The position numbers were made by a program, and so were the translations under genes. The notes below the pieces were generated by a model. That model saw only the letters and a program-made list of their open reading frames with translations, was not told where the DNA came from and did not search any database. Positions 1 through 5,056 of a stretch of 5,056 bases of DNA are shown here, in pieces. Source of the DNA: B8-G4 sp033720735 (GTDB lineage: Bacteria > Bacteroidota > Bacteroidia > Chitinophagales > Saprospiraceae); assembly GCA_033720735.1 (NCBI GenBank), contig JAWWBX010000325.1, positions 1 through 5,056 on the forward strand, written 5' to 3'. Numbering within the stretch: the first letter of the stretch is position 1; each line of letters starts with the position of its first letter.

Positions 1-1
1 G

Positions 2-199
2 ATCAACCCGGAAAGCAGACTGGTGGAGATCATCGAGTTGCAGGACCACCCATGGTTTGTGGGCGTACAATTCCATCCCGAATTGAAGAGCAGGGTGGAG
101 GAGCCGCATCCACTATTCGTCTCCTTCGTCAAGGCTTGTCTCGACTTTAAACAGGGAGAATTTGCCACTCGCACGTCTGCCGATAAGGTGCAGGCCTGA
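2..199 (+). CDS. pyrG: CTP synthase, C-terminal end (partial, 5' end outside window)
   Basis: The first 65 codons visible are the end of the glutamine amidotransferase (class I GATase) domain of CTP synthase, which makes CTP from UTP, ATP and glutamine in cytosolic pyrimidine synthesis. Seen directly: the stretch 'LVEIIELQDHPWFVGVQFHPE', characteristic of PyrG, followed by 'KSR' and 'PHPLF'. Within it, His (codon 74-76) and Glu (80-82) of the FHPE motif are the last two members of the Cys-His-Glu triad that hydrolyses glutamine. The triad Cys and the synthetase domain lie upstream of the window. After the conserved 'FVKACLDF' segment comes a short polar tail ending in TGA at 197-199. The next gene starts 9 nt later on the same strand, so the two are probably co-transcribed. 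Identity is secure; only the end is visible, so intactness of the whole gene cannot be judged. Confidence 0.95.
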   Translation: MNPESRLVEIIELQDHPWFVGVQFHPELKSRVEEPHPLFVSFVKACLDFKQGEFATRTSADKVQA

Positions 200-208
200 C
201 CTTCCGGC

Positions 209-727
209 ATGCGCAAGCTGAAACTTCACGAACTGGACCGCCCTTCGCTGGCTGAGTATCAGGCACGTGACAAGCGTCCGGTCATTGTTGTCCTTGACAA
301 TCTCCGCTCCGGACTGAATGTCGGATCCATTTTTCGCACCGCCGACGCCTTTGCGATCGAGAAAGTGCTTTTAACCGGGATCACGGCACGTCCACCGCAC
401 CGCGAAATCCAGAAGACAGCCATTGGCGCCACCGAGAGCGTCGCCTGGGAGTACGTGGAAGACCCGGTGACTGCGCTACGCGCTCTCCAGGAAGCGGGGT
501 ACGAGATCCTGCCCGTCGAACAAACCGATCAGAGCGTCAGCTTGTGGGAAGTCGATGTGCCGTCCAAAGTTGTTCTGGTATTCGGTAACGAGGTGGACGG
601 GGTGCGCGATGAGATCCTTGCGTTGGCCGAGCAGAGCATCGAGATCCCGCAATATGGCACGAAGCATTCTTTCAATGTGGCTGTGAGCGCCGGGATCGTG
701 TTGTGGGAGGTCTGCCGCTGGATCTAG
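209..727 (+). CDS. TrmH/SpoU-family RNA 2'-O-ribose methyltransferase
   Basis: A 172-aa SPOUT-superfamily enzyme that should transfer a methyl group from S-adenosylmethionine to a ribose 2'-OH in tRNA or rRNA. All three SpoU motifs are visible: motif 1 'NVGSIFRTADAF' (N37 to F48, with the catalytic-type Arg43), motif 2 'LVFGNEVDGV' (residues 123-132), and motif 3 'IPQYGTKHSFNVAVSA' (146-161), where the trefoil knot binds the cofactor. The protein is almost entirely the catalytic domain: there is no L30e-like N-terminal substrate domain as in RlmB/TsnR, so the RNA target cannot be named. The size is close to TrmL-type enzymes. The N-terminus 'MRKLKLHEL' resembles Bacteroidota homologues and supports the ATG at 209, although no Shine-Dalgarno is seen. 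It lies 9 nt after pyrG. Its TAG (725-727) overlaps the stop codon of the converging gene on the other strand. Confidence 0.9.
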   Translation: MRKLKLHELDRPSLAEYQARDKRPVIVVLDNLRSGLNVGSIFRTADAFAIEKVLLTGITARPPHREIQKTAIGATESVAWEYVEDPVTALRALQEAGYEILPVEQTDQSVSLWEVDVPSKVVLVFGNEVDGVRDEILALAEQSIEIPQYGTKHSFNVAVSAGIVLWEVCRWI

Positions 728-1422
728 CGGCGTTTGAGGTAGTCGGGACGGAAGATAGCTCGCAGCCCGAATCCCGGCAACCTGGTGCCAAAATCTGTAT
801 TACGCATCACTGTTTCACCGCCCAATGCTTCGGCAAGGCCATCATACGCTGGATTTTGTTCCCAATGCAAATACGCATGCGGGACGATTGTCAGCAGATC
901 GGAGACACCGATGTCCAGCCCAACGCCCACCCCGTAGCGCACCAGACGTTCTGACACATCAAAAAATCGCGTGTCAGATTCGTCGATCAGTCCCATGGTA
1001 TGGTTACTCAGTCCTCCTGTGAGCGCAATAAAGAACCCCTTTTGCAGACCCGATCCCTGTTTGGAGAATGTAGGGCAGTCACAGTCGTTGATCAAGTCAA
1101 AGGGGTAGAACATCACGTTAACCAGCGCGGTCAATAGTTTGAGGTCTGTCGAAACACCGGCATCATTCTGCCCCAGGGATATCGCGTATCCAACCTCTGG
1201 CAGGAATTCGATGCGCACATCTTTAAGCCGGAACCAGTAATAGGCCGATGCCCCGATCATATCCTCGGCGACAAAGCCGTCTGCAAGTTCGTCTACTACG
1301 CCCGGCCAGTAGTTGTTGTCGAAGCGCTGGTAATGCGCCCCACCCCCAAATTGCGCCGATATTCCGGCACAAAGTGAGATACTCAACAATGCAGTCGCGA
1401 TGATGTTACCTCTCATATGCAT
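724..1422 (-). CDS. Exported, probable outer-membrane beta-barrel protein of unknown function
   Basis: About 232 aa, not assigned to a named family. From the ATG at 1422-1420 (or the ATG two codons later at 1416-1414) the protein begins with a short basic start, a hydrophobic segment 'NIIATALLSISLCAGISA' and then QFGGG, which reads as a Sec signal peptide cleaved after the last Ala. No lipobox Cys is properly placed. The mature part alternates polar and hydrophobic or aromatic residues in strands (for example 'YYWFRLKDVRIEFLPEVGYAI', 'LLTALVNVMFYPFDL', 'LVRYGVGVGLDIGVSDLLTIVPHAYLHW') and ends with 'GFGLRAIFRPDYLKRR', as expected for a small beta-barrel of a diderm. A Cys pair 'DCDC' follows the strand ending FDL. 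The open frame extends back to an ATG at 1497, but that adds 25 charged residues before the signal peptide and runs through the promoter region, so I prefer the internal start. There is no clear ribosome binding site. The stop (724-726) overlaps the trmH-family stop. Confidence 0.7.
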   Translation of the reverse strand: MHMRGNIIATALLSISLCAGISAQFGGGAHYQRFDNNYWPGVVDELADGFVAEDMIGASAYYWFRLKDVRIEFLPEVGYAISLGQNDAGVSTDLKLLTALVNVMFYPFDLINDCDCPTFSKQGSGLQKGFFIALTGGLSNHTMGLIDESDTRFFDVSERLVRYGVGVGLDIGVSDLLTIVPHAYLHWEQNPAYDGLAEALGGETVMRNTDFGTRLPGFGLRAIFRPDYLKRR

Positions 1423-1434
1423 TTCTAACGCACA

Positions 1435-1442
1435 CGAAGATA
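1435..1442 (-). promoter_or_regulatory. Possible Bacteroidota-type -7 element for the exported-protein gene
   Basis: On the minus strand this reads TATCTTCG, one mismatch from the Bacteroidota -7 consensus TAnnTTTG. An ATTG that could serve as a weak -33 element lies 23 nt upstream of it (minus-strand sense). A start of transcription about 6-7 nt downstream would leave a very short leader before the ATG at 1422 or 1416. This is pattern matching in an 80-nt spacer, so it is tentative. Confidence 0.25.
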
Positions 1443-1475
1443 CTTTATGCGGATGGATGGCTTCACAATTGCCGC

Positions 1476-1483
1476 TATCTTTG
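1476..1483 (+). promoter_or_regulatory. Possible Bacteroidota-type -7 element for rimO
   Basis: The plus strand reads TATCTTTG, an exact match to the Bacteroidota -7 consensus TAnnTTTG. It lies 19 nt before the rimO GTG, so transcription would begin about 12-15 nt before the start codon. No good TTTG -33 element is seen at the expected distance upstream. Placement in the only spacer between the divergent genes supports it; the missing -33 element weakens it. Confidence 0.38.
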
Positions 1484-1502
1484 CCGCGACATTTCAACAG
1501 GT

Positions 1503-2834
1503 GTGAAGACGAAAGGAACCAGAGACAAGAAGATCAACGTCGTGACCCTCGGGTGCGCCAAGAACCTGGTGGACTCCGAGAACATGATCACCCAACTTGC
1601 GCACAATGACTATGCGGTAAGTCACGACAGTAATGACGCCGCCGAGATCGTGATCGTCAACACCTGTGGATTTATCGACGTAGCGAAGGAGGAGTCCATC
1701 AACACGATCCTGTCCTACGCCGATCTGAAGTCGCAGGGAGGCATTGAGAAACTCTATGTCACAGGGTGTCTCTCGCAGCGTTACAAGGATGAGCTCGAAG
1801 TGGAGATCCCCGAGGTCGATGCGTACTTCGGAACGCTTGAGTTGCCGTCGCTCCTCCACACTCTGAACGCTGATTATAAGCACGAACTGATCGGGGAGCG
1901 GTCGATCACCACCCCGCAGCATTACGCGTACCTCAAGATCTCGGAGGGGTGCAACCGGACCTGTGCTTTTTGCGCCATTCCGCTCATCAGGGGGAAGCAT
2001 CGCTCACGCACGATCGAAGATCTCGTGCATGAAGCAGAACATCTGGCCTCGCAAGGGGTGAAAGAGCTCATGCTGATCGCGCAGGAACTGACGTATTACG
2101 GGCTCGATATCTACAAGCAGCGTGCGCTGCCCGATTTGCTGAACAGGCTGGCGGATGTCGAGGGGATCGAGTGGATCCGGTTGCACTACGCTTACCCGAG
2201 CAAGTTCCCGCTGGAGATCATCGACGTCATGGCCGAACGTCCGGAGGTGTGTAACTATCTCGATATGCCGTTACAGCATGCGGATGACGTCGTCCTGCAG
2301 CGCATGCGCCGGCAGATCACCAATGCGGAGACCGAGCAGCTGATCAGCGATATCCGGAAGCGTATTCCGGACATTACTCTGCGCACGACCTTCCTGGTCG
2401 GCTTCCCGGGTGAGACGGAGGAGCAGTTCCAGGTCCTGCTCGATTTTGTAGAACGTATGCAGTTCGATCGCATCGGAGTCTTTCAATACTCACATGAGGA
2501 GAATACGATCGCTCATGATCTGGTCGATGATGTACCGTCTGAAGTCAAGGCACACCGGGCCGAAATGCTGATGGACCTGCAGCGCGAAATATCGTCTGCC
2601 AAGAACCAGCAGAAGATCGGCCAAACCCTGCGCGTACTGTTCGACCGGAAAGAAGGGGACTTTTTTGTCGGGCGCACCGAAGGAGATTCGCCCGAGGTCG
2701 ACAATGAGGTGTTGGTGCCGGCCAGTGACTATGTGCGCCTGGGTGACTTTGCGGATGTCCTGATCACTGATGCCACAGAATATGATCTGATGGGCCGGCT
2801 GGCCAGCGTGGAGACCACTATCAAGACGAGATGA
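1503..2834 (+). CDS. rimO: Ribosomal protein S12 (Asp) methylthiotransferase RimO
   Basis: A 443-aa radical-SAM enzyme that adds a methylthio group to the beta-carbon of the conserved aspartate of ribosomal protein S12. It carries two [4Fe-4S] clusters. Seen directly: the N-terminal methylthiotransferase (UPF0004) domain with its three cluster Cys at 18 ('TLGCAKN'), 55 ('NTCGFI') and 89 ('VTGCLSQ'); the radical-SAM triplet C150-x3-C154-x2-C157 in 'EGCNRTCAFCAIP'; the core with 'LDMPLQH' and 'TTFLVGFPGET'; and a C-terminal TRAM RNA/protein-binding domain from about residue 375. 'AYFGTLELPSLL' and 'PLIRGKHRSR' point to RimO rather than the tRNA enzyme MiaB. The GTG at 1503 is the only ATG, GTG or TTG codon in this frame after an upstream stop at 1401-1403, and the conserved core starts at residue 10, so the start is well constrained despite no Shine-Dalgarno. 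The 3' end overlaps the next gene by 4 nt. All key residues are present. Confidence 0.96.
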   Translation: MKTKGTRDKKINVVTLGCAKNLVDSENMITQLAHNDYAVSHDSNDAAEIVIVNTCGFIDVAKEESINTILSYADLKSQGGIEKLYVTGCLSQRYKDELEVEIPEVDAYFGTLELPSLLHTLNADYKHELIGERSITTPQHYAYLKISEGCNRTCAFCAIPLIRGKHRSRTIEDLVHEAEHLASQGVKELMLIAQELTYYGLDIYKQRALPDLLNRLADVEGIEWIRLHYAYPSKFPLEIIDVMAERPEVCNYLDMPLQHADDVVLQRMRRQITNAETEQLISDIRKRIPDITLRTTFLVGFPGETEEQFQVLLDFVERMQFDRIGVFQYSHEENTIAHDLVDDVPSEVKAHRAEMLMDLQREISSAKNQQKIGQTLRVLFDRKEGDFFVGRTEGDSPEVDNEVLVPASDYVRLGDFADVLITDATEYDLMGRLASVETTIKTR

Positions 2835-3271
2835 AACAACTTGATCTGCAGACTGTCTTTGCCAATCCTGTGTATCAGGCGATTGCGGTCCTTGGCGTAT
2901 CGTTGGTATTCGTTCTGGTTGACAAGCTGGGCGGGGTGACCGGAATCTGGGAAACCGAACCGCGCAGCACCTGGATCATCATGACCGCCTTTGTGCTCTT
3001 TTTTGCTTTGTTCAACAGCGTGCTGAGCCTGCGTACCAAGAACATGAACAAGTACTGGAGCCGGTCGATCATGTGTTTTGTCGGGTTAATTGCCGTTTCC
3101 GTTTTGGCCTCCACCATTCTGTCAGGTGTCAGCATGGATGAAGCGGGTACTTTCCGCTGGTTGTTTGTGGTACTGACGATCGGCTACCTCGTGTTCCTCG
3201 TGATCGTGCGCCTGATGAAGCGCATCGTGGATATCGCGATCAGGCAGGATGAGAAATTGCGAGGGAAGTAG
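2831..3271 (+). CDS. Small four-helix membrane protein, conserved-hypothetical type
   Basis: A 146-aa protein with no recognised domain. Four hydrophobic segments are visible at about residues 14-30, 48-66, 80-98 and 109-126. The loop between helices 2 and 3 ('LRTKNMNKYWSRS') and the C-terminal tail after helix 4 ('RLMKRIVDI...') are rich in Lys/Arg, so by the positive-inside rule both ends and that loop should face the cytoplasm. 'FNSVLSLRTKNMNKYWSRS' looks like the most constrained stretch and recalls uncharacterised membrane proteins of Bacteroidota, though this is from memory only. The start ATG at 2831 overlaps the rimO stop as ATGA, implying translational coupling, and there is no separate ribosome binding site. 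The stop codon (3269-3271) overlaps the first two bases of the terminator hairpin. Function is unknown; co-expression with rimO does not prove a shared role. Confidence 0.8.
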   Translation: MKQLDLQTVFANPVYQAIAVLGVSLVFVLVDKLGGVTGIWETEPRSTWIIMTAFVLFFALFNSVLSLRTKNMNKYWSRSIMCFVGLIAVSVLASTILSGVSMDEAGTFRWLFVVLTIGYLVFLVIVRLMKRIVDIAIRQDEKLRGK

Positions 3272-3302
3272 ACTTCAAAAGTCTAAGAGACTTTTGAAGT
3301 CT
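3270..3302. terminator. Symmetric hairpin between convergent genes, likely bidirectional terminator
   Basis: Two 15-nt arms (3270-3284 and 3288-3302) are perfect reverse complements separated by only AAG, giving a stem of about 14-15 bp. The stem starts inside the stop codon of the membrane-protein gene and ends 2 nt before the stop codon of the converging PLP-enzyme gene, exactly where a shared terminator is expected. No run of T follows on either strand, so it is not a textbook intrinsic terminator. Each arm is itself a short inverted repeat (AGACTT, 3 nt, AAGTCT), so two small 6-bp hairpins are an alternative fold. Confidence 0.75.
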
Positions 3303-3304
3303 TG

Positions 3305-4477
3305 CTAAAGCACTGACAATCCCCGTTCCAGATCCTCGATCAGATACCCCGGATCCTCCAGGCCGATGTACAGCCGCACCACATTCCACGGAACTTCGGG
3401 ATCGTCGCGCCCCTCGAGCCCGTACAGCGCTGCGATCGGCAGCACTAGGGATTCATGCCCGCCCCAGGAGACTGCGATCTCAAAGCGCTCCAGGGCATCA
3501 ACGAACCGTCGGACATCTTCAATCTTCTCCGCGTTGACGGAAATGGTCAGCAACCCCCCGCAGCCGGACATCTGTCTGCGTGCCAGATTGTACTGCGGAA
3601 AATCAGGGTCGAACGGGTACAGCACCTGGCTGATCTTTGGGTGGGACTTCAACCACGGTACGATCTGCATGGCCGAGTCGGCACACCGTCGCATGCGCAG
3701 GTCGAGAGTGCGCAAGCCGCGGATAGTGAGTGCCGCATCCATGGGTGAAACAACCGCTCCGAGGGTCATGAACTCAGAAAAGAAGATCCGGTCAATCAGG
3801 TGATCGGGGCCACAGATCGCACCAGCCACTACATCGCTGTGTCCATTGAGGTACTTGGTGATGGTATGAATGACCAGGTCGATTCCCAGGGTGGCCGGCT
3901 TCTGAAAGATCGGCGAGGCATGGCTGTTGTCGATCATGGTAACGATGCCGTGCTCCTGGGCAAGGTCAGCACAGGCCGACAAATCCTGCAATTCGTAAGT
4001 GAGCGTGTTAGGAGACTCGAGATATATGACCCGCGTCTCGGGCCGGATGGCCGTGCGGATGTTTTCGACGTCTGTTCCGTCGACGTACGTGGTCGTGACA
4101 CCAAATCGCGGGAGATAATTGGATAGGAGCGCCTTGGTCCAGCTATAGGGGTTGCGCACACAGACGACGTGGTCACCGCTCTTGACCTGACTCATGATGG
4201 CCATGGCACAGGCCGCACTGCCACTACTGAGCACCAGAGCATCATCTGTCTCCTCGAGTGCTGCCAGTTTCTTGCGCAGGATCTCCACGGTCGGGTTGTT
4301 GCCCCGTGTGTAGACATGGCTGCCGCGCTCGTCAAGGATGCCCTGTCGAAACGCCTCGATGGTGGGAAACGCAAAGTTGCTGGTCTGGACGATCGGGGGT
4401 GCCATGGCGCGGAAGTAGTCTTCGCGTTGTTCGCCAAGTGCAGTCAGGATCTCGCTCAGAGGTCGTTTCATGGTCAT
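3305..4477 (-). CDS. PLP-dependent Cys/Met metabolism (trans-sulfuration family) enzyme, divergent
   Basis: A 390-aa member of the cystathionine gamma-synthase / beta-lyase / methionine gamma-lyase fold-type I family, soluble and normally tetrameric. Visible from the ATG at 4477: 'YTRGNNPT' (Y56, R58; phosphate binding from the neighbouring subunit), 'SSGSAA' phosphate loop near 85, Y111 (ring-stacking Tyr), D183 in 'IDNSHASP', the Schiff-base Lys K208 in 'HTITKYLNGHSD', 'SWGGHESL' from S337, and the carboxylate-binding Arg in 'VRLYIGLED' (R368). Several signatures depart from the common form: the usual YGGT after the stacking Tyr is YSWT, and DNTFATP is DNSHASP. Substrate therefore cannot be named; synthase, beta-lyase, gamma-lyase and sulfhydrylase roles are all possible. 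The ATG at 4477 overlaps the upstream gene's TGA (ATGA); an ATG at 4471 is an alternative start two codons later. The open frame reaches 4522, but that would overlap the upstream gene by about 49 nt. Confidence 0.9.
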   Translation of the reverse strand: MTMKRPLSEILTALGEQREDYFRAMAPPIVQTSNFAFPTIEAFRQGILDERGSHVYTRGNNPTVEILRKKLAALEETDDALVLSSGSAACAMAIMSQVKSGDHVVCVRNPYSWTKALLSNYLPRFGVTTTYVDGTDVENIRTAIRPETRVIYLESPNTLTYELQDLSACADLAQEHGIVTMIDNSHASPIFQKPATLGIDLVIHTITKYLNGHSDVVAGAICGPDHLIDRIFFSEFMTLGAVVSPMDAALTIRGLRTLDLRMRRCADSAMQIVPWLKSHPKISQVLYPFDPDFPQYNLARRQMSGCGGLLTISVNAEKIEDVRRFVDALERFEIAVSWGGHESLVLPIAALYGLEGRDDPEVPWNVVRLYIGLEDPGYLIEDLERGLSVL

Positions 4478-5056
4478 GCCGGTTTGAGACAATGCCGTCC
4501 GATATCTGCAATCGATTGGCAACCGGCCAGCAGCATCGTCACCTCAAATTCCGCTGACAGGTTGCGGACTACGGCCTCGGCGCCGCGCGCCCCAGCCAGG
4601 GCCAGTCCGAAGGCAGCGGGACGGCCAATGCACACTGCCTTGGCACCCAGGGCCAGGCATTTGAAGATGTCTGAGCCGGCGCGGATGCCGCTGTCAAAAA
4701 TGATCTCGACCTGATGGCCCACTCGATCAGTGATCCCGGGTAGCATCTCAAAACTGCTGACCGAGCCATCTATCTGACGGCCGCCATGGTTTGAAACAAT
4801 GATCCCGTCCACACCCACATCAACCGCACGCATGGCATCGTCGGGGTGGAGGATGCCTTTCAGTATAATCGGCAGGTCGGTCCAATCGCGCAGCTTCCGC
4901 ATATCATCCCATGACAGGGAAGGATTGTTAAATATTCTGGTAAAAAGCCTGACGCCTTTGAGCGCGCGACCACTGGCCACATTGTTGATCGTCCGTCCGG
5001 GGTAGCGCCGCGCCATGCGCAGGAGGGTACGCAGGCTGGCGAGTGTCACGGGTTGC
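4474..5056 (-). CDS. FMN-dependent alpha-hydroxy-acid oxidase/dehydrogenase (partial, N-terminus outside window)
   Basis: The last 193 or so codons of an FMN-dependent alpha-hydroxy-acid dehydrogenase family TIM barrel, the group of glycolate oxidase, L-lactate dehydrogenase LldD, lactate oxidase and lactate 2-monooxygenase. These enzymes oxidise an L-2-hydroxy acid to the 2-oxo acid, passing electrons to oxygen or a quinone. Seen directly: 'ILKGIL' with the FMN-contacting Lys (codon 4858-4860), 'DGIIVSNHGGRQIDG' with the catalytic-base His (4786-4788) and substrate-carboxylate Arg (4777-4779), then 'FDSGIRAGSDIFKCLALGA' and 'IGRPAAFGLAL' forming the phosphate site. 'PSLSWDDMRKLRDWTDLPIILKG' and the 'AGARGAEAVVRNLSAEFEVTMLLAG' end recall the lactate 2-monooxygenase / lactate oxidase branch, but substrate is not decidable without the N-terminal half. 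The gene runs in from the right edge; the GTG at 5049-5047 is internal. Its TGA overlaps the ATG of the downstream PLP enzyme. Confidence 0.92.
   Translation of the reverse strand, partial: QPVTLASLRTLLRMARRYPGRTINNVASGRALKGVRLFTRIFNNPSLSWDDMRKLRDWTDLPIILKGILHPDDAMRAVDVGVDGIIVSNHGGRQIDGSVSSFEMLPGITDRVGHQVEIIFDSGIRAGSDIFKCLALGAKAVCIGRPAAFGLALAGARGAEAVVRNLSAEFEVTMLLAGCQSIADIGRHCLKPA

Noticed and set aside
209..727. The short methyltransferase as a truncated RlmB-type gene
   Set aside because: All three SpoU motifs are present and the N-terminus matches single-domain family members, so it appears to be a complete short form.
1423..1497. N-terminal extension of the minus-strand exported protein to the ATG at 1497
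   Set aside because: It would place 25 polar, charged residues before a good signal peptide and would occupy nearly the whole divergent promoter spacer.
1494..2000. 168-codon minus-strand open frame opposite rimO
   Set aside because: Fully antisense to the conserved start and radical-SAM region of rimO; the protein has no recognisable motif.
2875..3135. 86-codon minus-strand open frame opposite the membrane-protein gene
   Set aside because: Antisense to the four-helix protein whose hydrophobic pattern and ATGA coupling support the plus strand; no motif seen.
3270..3302. Hairpin as a CRISPR-type repeat, attachment site or transposon end
   Set aside because: It occurs once in the window, with no second copy, no spacer pattern and no recombinase or transposase nearby; its placement between convergent stops fits a terminator.
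3366..3803. 145-codon plus-strand open frame, with others at 3455-3748 and 3800-4126
   Set aside because: All are antisense to the PLP enzyme gene, overlap one another and show low-complexity Arg/Ser-rich composition typical of shadow frames.
4169..4714. 181-codon plus-strand open frame spanning the junction of the two minus-strand genes
   Set aside because: Antisense to two well-supported coding regions, with no family resemblance.

Overview
The window looks like ordinary core chromosome of a member of the Bacteroidota (or a close FCB relative) with moderately high GC content. Three things point that way. The TrmH-family methyltransferase and the RimO protein read like Bacteroidota family members, for example the MRKLK start and the 'ITARPPH' and 'YFGTLELP' stretches. 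None of the genes with a visible start has a convincing Shine-Dalgarno sequence, which is common in that phylum. The spacer upstream of rimO also contains an exact match to the Bacteroidota -7 consensus TAnnTTTG. The phylum call is from recalled family resemblance, not from a search.

Left part (1-727, + strand): the last 65 codons of CTP synthase (pyrG), then after 9 nt a complete 172-aa SpoU/TrmH-family RNA 2'-O-methyltransferase. It meets, tail to tail, a minus-strand gene (724-1422) for an exported, probably outer-membrane beta-barrel protein of unknown function. The two stop codons overlap within one CTAG.

Middle part (1423-3302): an 80-nt divergent promoter region separates the exported-protein gene from rimO (1503-2834, GTG start), the radical-SAM methylthiotransferase for ribosomal protein S12. 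A small four-helix membrane protein gene (2831-3271) is coupled to rimO through an ATGA overlap. A compact, perfectly symmetric hairpin (3270-3302) fills the space between this pair and the next convergent operon and probably stops transcription from both sides.

Right part (3305-5056, - strand): a two-gene operon read right to left. An FMN-dependent alpha-hydroxy-acid oxidase/dehydrogenase (5' end outside the window) is followed, with an ATGA overlap, by a divergent PLP enzyme of the Cys/Met (trans-sulfuration) metabolism family. This pair is the most interesting functional association here, since it suggests a joint role in 2-hydroxy/2-oxo acid and amino acid (possibly sulfur amino acid) metabolism.

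I see no mobile element, CRISPR array, tRNA, rRNA or defence system, and no gene-free stretch longer than about 80 nt. I did not find a clearly new biological system. The findings are local oddities and testable associations.
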